A stretch of DNA of 64,000 bases from the NCBI GenBank assembly GCA_015178975.1, contig WHVD01000002.1, positions 1,860,001 through 1,924,000 of the forward strand, in the 5' to 3' direction. The translations under genes were made by a program, and so were the position numbers. Shown here piece by piece: positions 41,937 to 52,841 of this stretch. Position 1 is the first letter of the stretch. Each line of letters starts with the position of its first letter. The notes under the pieces are model-generated. The model was given only the letters and a program-made list of their open reading frames with translations, ran no database searches and was not told the DNA's origin. The stretch comes from Hysterangium stoloniferum. Taxonomy: Eukaryota > Basidiomycota > Agaricomycetes > Hysterangiales > Hysterangiaceae.

Positions 41937-43913
41937 TTAAAATGTTCCAAGCCAACCATATTTCTTCAGCACTGATACCACGTTTGAATTAGACACTACC
42001 GAAACGCCAGTGAAAGGTGTGGCGACGACGCATAAGAAAGAACGGGCGGTGAGAACGAGATCTTGACAGTACCTGGCTCTATCCTTGATTGAGCCGGAGA
42101 TCGCGTCACAATGTGGAAGTAGGTGAACAGGAATGGTCATGGTGTTGATGCTGCGCACTGCGGTACACACGGATTCGGGATCGGAAGATTTAGCAATCAA
42201 TGTCAGAGTAACCTCCATTATCTCCTTGCCAGATCCCAAGAGAGATGAATTTGGAGTCGTTTGCGTCACAATCAGACTTGTAGAACAATTTCATGGGCGG
42301 ATGTGAGATGGCGCTGGAAGATTGAAATTATAAACATACCGTAGGATGGGTTCAATGAACCAAAATACCACATTCACCATGTTGATGTGATCGGTGCGAA
42401 GCGTGCTGTCGTTGAAGAAGTATTCCAAGGCCATGATGTCACCAAAGAGCGAATCTGATGTGTCCAAATCAATACGACGCCTCAATGACGCTATGTTCAT
42501 GCTTATGTCGTCCACTATAACTTTCAATACATCTCCAGAAATACCTCGAAACCATACATCTTGGTGCATGCAGTCCACGAGAGCCTCTATGTGACATGAA
42601 CCAAACCAATGTCTTCGCTGGTGATTTTTTCTGCGATAGTTTTCGTCAGCAGGATGAAAGGATGTGATGGCGCGACGCACTGTTCCAACCAGAATTCAAA
42701 ACAACCTCTGATCGCAGCAAGCTCCTCTACAGACAGCTCACGCACAAGGCGAACCTTTTCCACGATATACAGAAGGCCGGTAACCAGTACGCCATCATAA
42801 TTACCATAGCATGAATCTCTGGCGATGTTTACAATAAATGCTGATGCAATCTCATCCAAGTTGGTGTGCAGCGGTGATTTGGTTACAGTATTGTAAAGTG
42901 ATGACGTAATAGCAGTTGACGTCCCTCCATATTTCCTCGGAGTACCGGGGCAGCATCTGAAGGCATAACCTAAAGACGTCATATATTGAGTAGTATCTCT
43001 GTCCTTAACTGAAGACCACCAGCAGTCGCTTAAAATCATCGACGCTCTCTCCCGAATTTGAGGCGGGTATGTTGGTCTACGAAAACGGGGATACTTTAAG
43101 CATATTCAATGATCGGTGCTGCGTTGTCCCTACCTCATTAAATCAATGCTCTCTTGAATCAGTATTCCAAGTCTTGGCAGAGTGAGATATTTGCGAAGGA
43201 GCCTGTCGAGCCCCTTGTCTCCACGCGGTTGACGTGCAATTCGTTCGTATACCATCAACTTTGCCATCAGGGAAAGTTTCTTTGCGCGGTAAAGCACTTT
43301 CATCCCAACCCTTTCCAAAGCGACTCCACAGTAATACCCTGGTTCAATCTCAATACTTGAAGATGTGCCAACATGCTGTTGGACCATTCCCCAGTCATGA
43401 CTACGATATGGGCTGAGGTAGGATGCTGTATTGGTGGACCTTCCTGCCATGGCAACAATTGTCGGTGGGTCATGGCAGCTCGTTTCCCCTTGGCACTGAA
43501 ACAAGCAGATGTCATACATACCATATCACATAAAAACATTATCATACTTGACTCACCAACTCGTCGACCCAAACCTCTATATGGTTTGTAGACAGTAGTA
43601 TGTGTTTGTCGTCATCAGGGGCCCGGTAACATAAATCGTGCCCGGGTTCATTACAGCTCCATCGTTCTCGAAGCTTGCTCCGGAATATCTCTCTCATTCT
43701 CGCCTTAGTGACCTGGTCCCGTTGCTCCGAGCTCAATACAATTGGGGAAACCAAGGGTGGTAGCTCATCAACGCTTTCGAAGAGGGCATCGGCCTGTACC
43801 ATATTGTGCTGGCTCAGAATTCTCTGGTTAGGAGGAACCGATGGTGGGCAGCAGTTGTACTTATCCGAGAAGTGAATGCCGCATTTTAAGGTACAGGCAG
43901 CCGGACAGTTCAT
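41937..43913 (-). CDS. Tandem-family protein, copy B (unknown function)
   Basis: Five exons: 43913-43557, 43495-43134, 43076-42681, 42630-42340 and 42276-41937. Introns are 61, 57, 50 and 63 nt, all with good donors and acceptors and open frame, giving 581 aa. Exon lengths 1-4 equal those of copy A, and exon 5 is 15 nt shorter. The N-terminal Cys/His/Trp cluster is unchanged. Exon 4 differs from A at roughly 30 of 97 residues. It is the partner of copy A in the recent block duplication. The function cannot be read from the sequence. A rapidly diversifying helical protein is the most that can be said. Confidence 0.8.
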
Positions 43914-43914
43914 T

Positions 43915-45000
43915 CAAACGTATAGCATTGTGGCCCACAGGATACACAGCGTTTTATCCTTGTCTTTTAAAACAAGGCCCGCTTACCCTCCTTAAAACAT
44001 ATAGGCTCCAGGACACTGTCACATTACCTTACTATTTTATACACTAATTTCACAGACTCAATCCGATCGTTGGTCTGGTGAGTTGTCACCGCGACTTCTG
44101 AGTGCACCGCAATTTCTGAGTTCCTGAGTGCTAGATTTTATGGCAATCGAACGTTTGTTCTCTGAGAAGCAACCTTTCCATGAATAACACAAATGCAGTG
44201 GATAATATCCCCCTAAGTACTTTATTTCTGTCGCCTCATTAGCTTACCGCATAGGCCCTTGATATCAAATCTCTACCTAGAATAGACAAGCTATTTTGCC
44301 GCGACCCACTGGATGGTCTAGCACGCCCTAGCTCCAGATTGTCTCCAGACGTCAAATTGGTACACAACAGGCAACCTCGTCGCTTGCACGCTCGCACGGC
44401 CAAAATCATGAATGTGCTATTGTATTGTAGACCTGGGAGAGGAAATTACTTGCACGGGAGAGGAAATCAATTTCTCATGTGGAGGGCAAACGATGTTGAC
44501 GGTGTCGACGAGGGCGAGACGTGGGTTGTGTTGCCAGCAGTGACAGAACAGCGAAACGTTTTTCACATGCATCATGTGGTGGGTGAGCGGTTGGTGTGTC
44601 CATAAGGGTACAGGAAGGTTTCGTTTTTGAGCCCTGTATAGGTAGTATACGTGATATGAGGAATCTGTCTCATTAATATCTACTTACACTTTCCGGTCAG
44701 GCCCGACTTCGTCTAAGTATATATCGCTATGTGGGTCCCACAGATGGATAAAATTTACAATTTCTCGAGGTGGGTGCAACATTAAATGATAAATGATGAC
44801 AGTGGATCTAGTACTCGCAATATTTCAGCACAATGCTGAGGAGCCAGCGCGGGTCAAAAGACGTGACTGTATTTAAATTGCCTCAACTATGTGGGTTTCC
44901 TCAACTCTCAAATCCTCCACCAGAGCGGGTTAGATAAAGGGAAACGATTCTATGCTTCTCCTGGTTTTGTTGTGATATGCAGGCCATATCCTATCCGATG
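43915..45000. other. Spacer upstream of copy B
   Basis: Matches the upstream side of copy A to about 44930, then diverges. TATA-like sequence is not obvious near the start codon. No additional gene seen. Confidence 0.4.
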
Positions 45001-45004
45001 TGAC

Positions 45005-45125
45005 TAGAAATCGTGTCGAAATTCATGGATTAGAAACAACCCTGAGGTTGACAAAACAGATGCCATGTTCGAAGCAGGCGCTATCGATACACCAGTGAAA
45101 GGTATGGCGACCACGCACATTCTGC
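45005..45125 (-). pseudogene. Tandem-family relic E (end of exon 5)
   Basis: The minus strand preserves the last part of the family's exon 5 (the CVVA.PFTGVSIA region at about 45120-45070), followed by diverged sequence. It shows that the array once held at least one more member between B and C. Confidence 0.6.
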
Positions 45126-45285
45126 ACTAGTTTCTTGCACGTCATGAGATGTCTACCGCAAGGGCCTCTCATGGTAGGTAGTAATAGTTTGGTGAGGTGT
45201 CACCGCATACGGTGGCACCTTCTGAGCCCTTGAGCGCTAGGTTTCAGTTTTAATGTTAAATTTGATGATGAAACACACCTTTTTA

Positions 45286-45525
45286 TAGGGGGAGTCCACC
45301 AATTATTGCAACTTTTCATATGAAGATGCTAATTGTGGACCATGCATTTGGAGGTTAATGTGTGTCAGAACCACTATACACCTCCCAGAGCATCCAACCT
45401 ATATTGTCAGGAGGTGCTACACTAACTGACACAAGATATTGAGACACAAGTACTTTTATTACAAGCTTATTAAACCCTTGTATATTGTGTATTGCAATAG
45501 AGTCAACTCATACTATTTTTAATAA
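45286..45525 (+). mobile_element. 5'-truncated SINE copy
   Basis: Homologous to the body of the SINE at 31606-32005 in the opposite orientation (TTTTCATATGAAGATGCTAATTGTGGACC at its start). It ends CATACTATTTTTAATA. The tRNA head is missing. It lies in the B-C spacer and is absent from the corresponding spacer in block 1. Confidence 0.65.
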
Positions 45526-45941
45526 TATTTGGGCTACACCTAACCTTGTATGAAATCCTTCCATGGTCTTGTGACAATGTCAGAAGTCACCACTAATCAA
45601 TGTCGATGTTTGTCTCTGCGTTTAAATTGCGTTTAAAGATATACCTCATACAGCCCGCAAATACGCCTTCTGTTTAAAGTTTTGCCGTTCATAAATTAGA
45701 TGTCACTCTAGCCACAACTTGTGCTCGTAAGCTTATTCAACGCATGTATGACATCGAGTACAAGCTGCAGACTAGCGGCGGCGGCGAAAAGTGGCTGCAT
45801 GCGCTCTTATATTGGCTCGAACCATGGCAGATTTATACAACATGCAAATTCAGCTATAAAACGAGTAAATTAAAAAGAGAAAGTACTATGCTCCTCTCGG
45901 TCTATCGGTTGAGATGCGTCATCATTATCGAATGGAAATGA

Positions 45942-47917
45942 TTATAAATCGTGCCAAATTGATGGAGCAAGACCTTCGGCAGTCCAACCATGTTTCTCCA
46001 ACACAGCTGTGGCGTACAAATTAGACACTATCGATACACCAGTGAAAGGTGTGGCGACTACGCATAAGCACGAATGAGTGACGAGAACTAAATCTTCAAC
46101 GTGGATAAGGTGGTCTGGGCTGTTGATTGAGCTGTGCATTGCGTGACAATGTCGAATGAGACAGCCGAGAGTGGCTATGGTATTCAGGCTGCGCACTGTA
46201 GTACACGCTGATTCGGGATCGGAAGATGCAGCTATTAGCTTCAGGGTAACCCTCATTATTATCATAGCAGACTTCCGGAGCCACGAATGCGGATTGTATT
46301 CCGTTAAAATTAGACTCGTGGGAGAGTTTCTTGGGCGGATATATATAAGACGATGTTGGAAGGTAAAATATGATAAACATACACTAGGAGGGGCTCAATA
46401 AGCGAAGAAACCACAATCAGCTGGTTGATGTGATCGGCGAGAAGCGCCTTGTCGTCGAAGAAGTTTTGCAAGGAAAAGATCGTCCTCCACAGCCAATACG
46501 CTGTGTGCCCATCAACATGAAGTGTCAAGGATGCCATAAGAATATCTATGTCGTCCATAACAATCTTCAATACATCTCCAGCAATATCTCGAAACCATGC
46601 ATCTTGGTGGATGCAACGCTTAAGAAGCCTTATATGCTGTTCATAGAAGCAAAATGGTGGCTGCCGATTCTGTCTGTTATGATTTTGGTCAGTAGAACGT
46701 AGAGATGTGATAGCGTGACGCACGGTTGTAGCCAGAATTGAAAGTAACCTCTGATCGCACTGAGCTCCTTGACAGACAACTGACGCACGTTGCAGATCAT
46801 TTCCACCATAAACCTAAGGCTGACAACGGGACCCGGATGTTGATGACCAAAGTATGATAAGTAGCGGGCGATTTGCACTATAAACGTCGATGTTACCTCA
46901 TCCAAGTTAATGTGTAGTGGTGACTTGGTTATATCGTTATAAAGTGATGACGTAACTGCAGTTGATATTATTGTATTTGACGGTTCTTTATATGACCAAG
47001 GGGTGCCGGGGAAGTAAATGAACGCATAACCCAAAGATGCCATGATCTGGGTGGTGTGGCCTTTGTTCATCCACTGTGTATGGCATGGATGCATCAGGAA
47101 ATCCGCTAAAATATTCGACGCTCGTTCTCGAATTTGAGACGGGTATATGGGTCTATGAAGATGTGAGGACTCTGAATTTATCTCAATGAGTGATGCTGAG
47201 TTATCCTTACCTCAATAAATCAACGCTGTCTTGAATAAGTCTTCCGAGTCTTGGCAGCGTGAGGAACTTGTGTAAAGACTTGTTAAAGGCATTGTCGTCT
47301 CGATACGATCTATTCGGTAGATACAATCCTCCCGGATGATACGCAATCCGCTCATATGCTGTCAACTTTGCCATCAACATAACTCTCCTTGCTTTGAAAA
47401 GGACTTTCATCCCAATCCTTTCCAAACCGACTCCACAGTAATAGCCGGGTCCTATTTCAATACTCGAAGACGTGCCAACATGCTGTGAGACCATTCCCCA
47501 GTCCTCGCAATGACTGTAATACGGGTGGCTGAGATAGGATGTAGTGTTGGTGGAGCTCCCTTGCATGAGAATATTAGTTGGTGGCTCATGGTATGTTATT
47601 TCTCCTTGGCACTGAAATGTGTAGGATGTGATACAGATTACATGATAATGGCATAATACATTACTCACCAACCCGTCAACCCAAACCTCTACATGGTTTG
47701 TGGACAGTGGTGTATGCTGGTCGTCATCTGGGGCCCGGTAACATAAGTCGTGCCCAGGTTCATTACAGCTCCATCGTTCTCGGAGCTTCAACAGGAATCT
47801 TTCCCTCATTCCCACCTCAATTATCTGCTCCCGTTGTTTTAAGCTCAATAATGCATCGGGGGAAACAAAGGGTGATGACTCGTCGACTCCTTCAAGGGGG
47901 GTTTCTGTCGTTACCAT
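45942..47917 (-). CDS. Tandem-family protein, copy C (unknown function)
   Basis: Five exons: 47917-47669, 47611-47211, 47152-46724, 46673-46383 and 46314-45942. Introns are 57, 58, 50 and 68 nt and the frame is open, giving 580 aa. The start is ATG 47917. Sequence further upstream resembles the N-terminus of A and B, but in another frame, so this protein starts about 36 residues later. The Cys/His/Trp cluster (WSCNEPGHDLCYRAPDDD) is identical to A and B while much of the rest has diverged. Intron 1 is a multiple of three without a stop, so an unspliced product would stay in frame. A TATAAAA at about 48003-47997 lies 80 bases before the ATG. Confidence 0.8.
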
Positions 47918-47919
47918 AA

Positions 47920-48829
47920 TGGTTGCTCAGAGTCGTCTCGTTGAAAGTGGACACTGGTGGATAGCAGTCATAGTCGCACTCACGGGGGATGCTGTGTTTT
48001 ATACCGCAGGTAGCCGGAGTGGGTATAGCACTGTGGCTGTGCTGACACCGAATACACAGGCACACCCACCCTTCTTAAATCGCACAGCTCCAGGATACAC
48101 TCAGGCTACCTTACTACCCTCTACCTACTTTCTTGCACTCTATCAGATCGTCTACCGCGGAAAGCACTATCATCAACCTCGACTAAATACTTTTCATGAA
48201 TATGATCGTTCATAGTTTTATCTAGGTGGGTTCTACCAAGCGTTCTAATTTCATTGGTACAGAGTCGTCAGCCGGAGAGTTCATTCCAAAGGATAGCCTT
48301 GTGAACGTGCTTACACAAGATACACCGCGTTTCATTCTGTCTTTTTACACAATGCCTGCTCCGCGACAGTGAAGCATATATGCTCAAGTATACTATAAAG
48401 TCGCCTCACTAATTTCTCACACATTCATTACCTACACTCCGTGATATCACCTACCGATCAAAGCTCACACTGGAGCTAATAATAGTCTAGTCGGTAGTCA
48501 CCTCATAATACAAGAACGCCAGAGTTGAAAATAACATGGCTGTTCTGTTATTCGAGAAGTGACATTGCCGTAGATAATATGGCCGCAGTAGATGTTATCC
48601 AGAGCAATGCTCATCAGCTGCTCCCTTTCGACCTCAAACTATATCTGGCGGGATTTGCGTGCGCTTTTTGTTTAATTCTACCAAAGTTTTTAAAGAGGAG
48701 TAACCCAGTTCAAATGATGGTTTATTCGGGGCTGCAAAGTGAAGGTACTTTTTGCTGTAGACCATCTATTCAGGTTGGTTAGCACCTCGTCGGTTGATCT
48801 TGCCGTTCATCTGTCTTTAATCTGTAGAT
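47920..48829. other. Upstream region of copy C
   Basis: The 3' part resembles coding of A and B exon 1 in a broken frame. The rest shows no gene. The plus-strand frame 48525-48782 lacks recognisable features. This stretch has no counterpart in block 1. Confidence 0.4.
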
Positions 48830-49215
48830 GTGAGTCTTGAGTGCAGAGTAGACTTTCGGAATAATTCACCACTCTGAACAATTGATAAACTTGCCATTCC
48901 ATTTGTAATTAACTCCCATTGTACGATCAGATTACTTCTTACTGCAAGACTACTGGGACTGAAGTACTGAAGGCGGGAGTAATTGAACATAATGAGGAGA
49001 AATCACTCGCTAACCATGCCAATGTTTGGCTCATCTTATCTCGAAAGTCTAGGCTCAAATCATGTCGGTTATTAGACTCCTAAATCTGGAGTTAGACACA
49101 GGGAAACTATATTGTGTGCCACCTGAATCGTGTGACGCTAGTGACCGACATGTTGAAATACAAACGAGATTTCTCGTAGACTGGCGGCCGGTCGTGTTGA
49201 AGTTTTCGTGGGTGA
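48830..49215. repeat. R block, copy 2
   Basis: Counterpart of 40577-41155, shorter by several deletions. It lies 220 bases before the COG8 start codon, so the array ends right at the housekeeping island. Confidence 0.8.
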
Positions 49216-49437
49216 TGGTCGACTCGCTGTAAACGGATGACTACATGCTATGGTTTCTTTGAGATGATCACTTGAAGTATAATTTCAAAAGTATGTTCCT
49301 AATCTGGTAGGTAGTGACATCATCTGTCACGTCTCCGTCACACTCTGCTGGTGAGGACACCTTTGGTATGTCCAAGCTTTGTTCTGAACCTAGATCTGGA
49401 AAGATACCTTCACTAAATTATATTTTATCAGCTCAAC
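49216..49437 (+). promoter_or_regulatory. COG8 upstream region
   Basis: 222 bases between the R block and the COG8 ATG. They include AAATTATATTTTATC at 49415-49429, which could hold the TATA-like element. Confidence 0.4.
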
Positions 49438-51156
49438 ATGGCCGAAACAGAGCCACCGGAAAATGCCACCCTCCTCGACATGCTCACATCAAAATCGGAT
49501 GACCCAAAACTGCTATCAACGCCTCAGGCGTCGTCATATCTGACATATCTCACGTCGCTGCCCCTCCCATCGCTCCTCGCCGAGCCGCAAGCACTCACCG
49601 AAGAAACAGACGCACTCACCACACAGCTCACCGCGCTCTGCACCTCCGAATACCCGACCTTCCTCTCCCTCCACGCCACCACCTCCGCGCTCGCCACGTC
49701 GCTCGGCTCCTTCTCCTCCTCGCTCGACTCGCTCCTCGCCGCCATCCCCGCGCTGGAGGCAGAGACACAGCGCTTCGCCGGGTCCACGCAGCGCATCCAG
49801 GCCGCGCGGCGGCGGGCCGCGCTCGTGCTGGAGCAGCACGACAAGCTGCTCGACGTGCTCGAGATCCCGCAGCTGATCGACACGTGCGTGCGGCACGGGT
49901 ACTACGCGGAGGCGATGGACCTCGCGGCGCACACGGCGGCGCTGCGCGCGCGGCTGCCGGGCGCGCGCGTCGTCGGCGACATCGCGGCGGAGGCGGAGCA
50001 GGCGATCCGGCTCATGGCGACGCAGCTGCTCGTGCTGCTGCGCGCGCCCGCGAAGCTGCCCGCGCTGTTCCGCGCGGCGGGCTTCCTGCGCCGCGTGGGC
50101 ATGTTTGCGGAGGCGGAGCTCGCGCTTGCGTTTTTGACGGGGCGGGAGGCGTGTCTCGCGGGGGTGCTGGCGGGCATCCGGCCGCAGCGCGCCGACCATG
50201 CGCGGTATGTGCGGCGGTATGTCGATATTTTCCGCGAGGGGGTGTATGATGTCGTCATGCAGTACACGGCGATATTTCTCGATCGCGCGGCCTCGCCCGG
50301 CGGCGGCGGCGGTGGTGAGGGCCGTGAGCAGGAGCCGGAGCAGGAGCAGGAGCAGGTCGCGGGGCTGTATGAGACGCTGCGCCATTTTTTGCAGACGTAT
50401 GTCCATTCGCGGGTGATGCAGCTCTCGCACGTTCTGGACACGGCCATCCCGCAGATCGACGACCCGAGCGTGCTCACGTCGCTTCTTACGCAGCTCACGT
50501 ACTGCGCGACGTCGTTTGCGCGGGTGGGGCTCGACTTTCGGAGCATCCTTGAGCGGCCGTTTACTGAGGCGGTGCTTTTGAATGCCGTCAGGGCGTTTGA
50601 GAGTGCGGCGAGGGAGTTTATGGCGCAGATGGATAGGAATGCTGCCAAGAGCGTGTCGCGATGGTTTGTTACGCCGGCGCTGCTTGCGTCGCTTTTGCAG
50701 ACTAAGACTGCCGTGCCGGACTTGGATCCGTCTTCGCCGGTGCACATCGCGCCCGCCATCATTTCATCCTACCCGCTGCTTGCGACTTATATGAATTCGA
50801 TCCTTACGGCGCTCAACTCACTTCGGTTGCTGGCGCCGGTATCGTTGTACTCGCAGCTGTGTCGTGCGTTGGAGATGTCGCTGGTGAAGGTGGGACGGGG
50901 GCTGTGTCAACGAATCAAAACGATTAAAGGTGACGTAAAGAAAGGAACGGAGGAGATCCAAGCGTTCGAGGCAGCCGGGCTAGTTTATTTAAAATGTTTG
51001 GTTCCGTTTGCCACGAGGGCGTTGAGTGAAGGGGTGTTTGGTGTGAAGGAGAGCAGAAAAAACGGTTCAGAATTGCAGGATATATTGAGCAAGTTAGTGT
51101 CGTTTGTTGAGACACAGGATGTACTACAAGACCAGATATCGGGGGGGACTGCATAA
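49438..51156 (+). CDS. COG8: Conserved oligomeric Golgi complex subunit 8
   Basis: An intact intronless frame of 572 aa from ATG 49438. The N-terminal half matches the Dor1/COG8 family: SYLTYLTSLPLPSLLAEP (residues about 31-48), a coiled-coil-prone helix, then the highly conserved LEIPQLIDTCVRHGYYAEAMDL (in part, about 142-163). An FLRRVGMFAEAELALAFL segment and RYVDIFREGVYDVVMQYTAIF-type sequence follow. A Gly run and a Gln/Glu run (about 286-305) form a low-complexity loop. COG8 joins lobe B of the COG tether, which guides vesicles at the Golgi. Length is usual for fungi. The 5' two thirds are very GC-rich with strong third-position bias, which produces long shadow frames on the other strand. 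It ends 8 bases from the convergent amidohydrolase stop. Confidence 0.93.
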   Translation: MAETEPPENATLLDMLTSKSDDPKLLSTPQASSYLTYLTSLPLPSLLAEPQALTEETDALTTQLTALCTSEYPTFLSLHATTSALATSLGSFSSSLDSLLAAIPALEAETQRFAGSTQRIQAARRRAALVLEQHDKLLDVLEIPQLIDTCVRHGYYAEAMDLAAHTAALRARLPGARVVGDIAAEAEQAIRLMATQLLVLLRAPAKLPALFRAAGFLRRVGMFAEAELALAFLTGREACLAGVLAGIRPQRADHARYVRRYVDIFREGVYDVVMQYTAIFLDRAASPGGGGGGEGREQEPEQEQEQVAGLYETLRHFLQTYVHSRVMQLSHVLDTAIPQIDDPSVLTSLLTQLTYCATSFARVGLDFRSILERPFTEAVLLNAVRAFESAAREFMAQMDRNAAKSVSRWFVTPALLASLLQTKTAVPDLDPSSPVHIAPAIISSYPLLATYMNSILTALNSLRLLAPVSLYSQLCRALEMSLVKVGRGLCQRIKTIKGDVKKGTEEIQAFEAAGLVYLKCLVPFATRALSEGVFGVKESRKNGSELQDILSKLVSFVETQDVLQDQISGGTA

Positions 51157-51164
51157 CTACAATA

Positions 51165-52841
51165 TCATAATGCCACCTCCTTCCCGTCCAATTTGTAAAC
51201 CCTCCCCGCCTTCATGACAAACGAAATACCCGCCGCATCCACCGCCTTCTCAAAGTCCGTCTCGGGATCGTAGCAAGTCGCGATAATATCCGCCGCAAAG
51301 CCCCTCGCGAGCACGCCAAACGGCACGTCGTTGTCGCCCGTGACTCTCACGTCCTCCTTGAGGGCCGGGATACGGGCGATGCGCGCCGCGCCGGCGTCGC
51401 CCTCCCACTCGAGGCCGCGCACGCACTCCCAGCCGTGCAGGGTGCCCCAGCGCAGCACGTCGCGCGGCTCGGCGCCGAGGCGCACCATCAGCTTCATCTC
51501 GAGCGCGTTCTCGCCGTGGGGGAACACGCCCGTGTCGCCGCCGCACGCGATCTTGAGCCCGGGCACGCGGAGCGCGGCCTGGAACGCGGCGGCGGCGGCG
51601 TCCCAGCGGCTCGCGGGGCGCGCGCGCGTGGTGTGGTACGCGGCGAGGGTGGGCACCCAGAAGACGCCGTGGCGCGCCATGCGGGGGAGCTGGTCCTCGG
51701 GGGAGATGTTGGTGCCGTGTTCGATTGAGTGCGGGGAGGGGGAGACGAGCGTGAGCAGGTTGGTCGCGGTCTTGTTTTCGTTGAGGTGGACGGCGACTTT
51801 GACGCCGAGGGAGGTGGCTGTGGAGATCATTGTGGAGAGTTCGGAGGGGTGGAATGTGGGGAGGGCTTTGGAGGCTTTGAGGGGGGCGGAGAGGGATAGG
51901 CGGCTGCGGAAGGAGTAGTCTGTGTGTGGAGAAGAGGTGTGTGTGTGTGTGTATTCAGTTTGGGTTAAGCTGTGTGGAGGGGGGGTAAGGCTGACCTGCG
52001 TAGATCTGGGATGGATTAAGTATAACTTTTGACAATGAAATTGTTGGAGCGGTTACCTTTATCCAGTCTGCGCCAGCTCCAATCTGTCGCCTGACGGCTT
52101 GTCTACAGTCGTCCTCTCCATCAGCAGCCTCTGCACCGGTCTTCCCGTCTACTCCCTCACAATTCATATGATGACACCCCCTTGGTCCTAGATTCGCGTT
52201 TAATCTTGATGCATCATGGGATATTTATTTCGTACCATAACTCCCCGTCGCGACAATGGCACGATTCGCACAGAAGTATCTCGGGCCTGGGATGAGGGGG
52301 TTCGAACCAGACAAACATTTACGGAGCGAGATATCCGCGTCGTCGGCGCCTTCCGTTCCCAGATCTCTGTTGTGATAGAATAAGCTTGAAGACACGAGGA
52401 AGGCCTTGGTCAATTGACCCACCGCACGGTCGTGTACCCTGCCATCAAGGTCTTCCTCGCATGAGTTACCGCTCTAATAGTCCTTTCTATGACACTCTCC
52501 TTGATGACCTGGTCATCCCAGGAGGTCTCGGAGTACGGATGAAGAAACACTGACAGTGAGAGGTCTCTAGGTGCACACAACAACAGGCATATATGCTCAC
52601 AATGTACATGGGCATCTACAAACCCGGGAAGAATAGTATGTGTTCTAAGATCCACGAGGTTCTCCCCAGCTTGGGCGATAATTTGGGGTATGTCGTTGAG
52701 AGAAATAGACTGTATATCTATGATAATTCCGCGGGAAGGACAAACGGTAATGAGCTGATTGGCGAGAAATTGGCGAGAAACAGAGTCGAATAATTTTCCT
52801 GCGATTATTTGGAGCTGGGTGGCAGGCTCCTTTACCTTCAT
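51165..52841 (-). CDS. Imidazolonepropionase-like metal-dependent amidohydrolase
   Basis: Five exons: 52841-52423, 52366-52236, 52187-52057, a 10-nt microexon 52005-51996, and 51919-51165, giving 481 aa. Motifs in order: GFVDAHVH (HxH metal site, about residue 92), GSYGPRG, GADWIK (Lys ligand region), VAVHLN and SIEHGT (metal-binding His), and CGGDTGV (catalytic Asp). This is the amidohydrolase superfamily, the group with imidazolonepropionase and Xaa-Pro dipeptidase-like enzymes. The substrate cannot be told. The conserved KIYA-DYSFRSR junction is only made with the microexon, which supports it. Introns are 56, 48, 51 and 76 nt, and the last contains a CA microsatellite. It is convergent with COG8 and divergent from NOG2. 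Confidence 0.88.

Larger units (their letters stand above)
41197..49215. repeat. Duplicated block 2 (genes B and C, R block)
   Basis: The more complete copy of the block: downstream flank, gene B, spacer with SINE and relic E, gene C, upstream region and R block. It abuts the COG8 promoter region on its right. Confidence 0.8.

Noticed and set aside
49524-50762. Minus-strand frames of 403, 286 and 119 codons
   Set aside because: They lie opposite COG8, whose extreme third-position GC removes stops from the other strand. Arg/Ala-rich and Ser/Ala-rich compositions are typical of such shadows.
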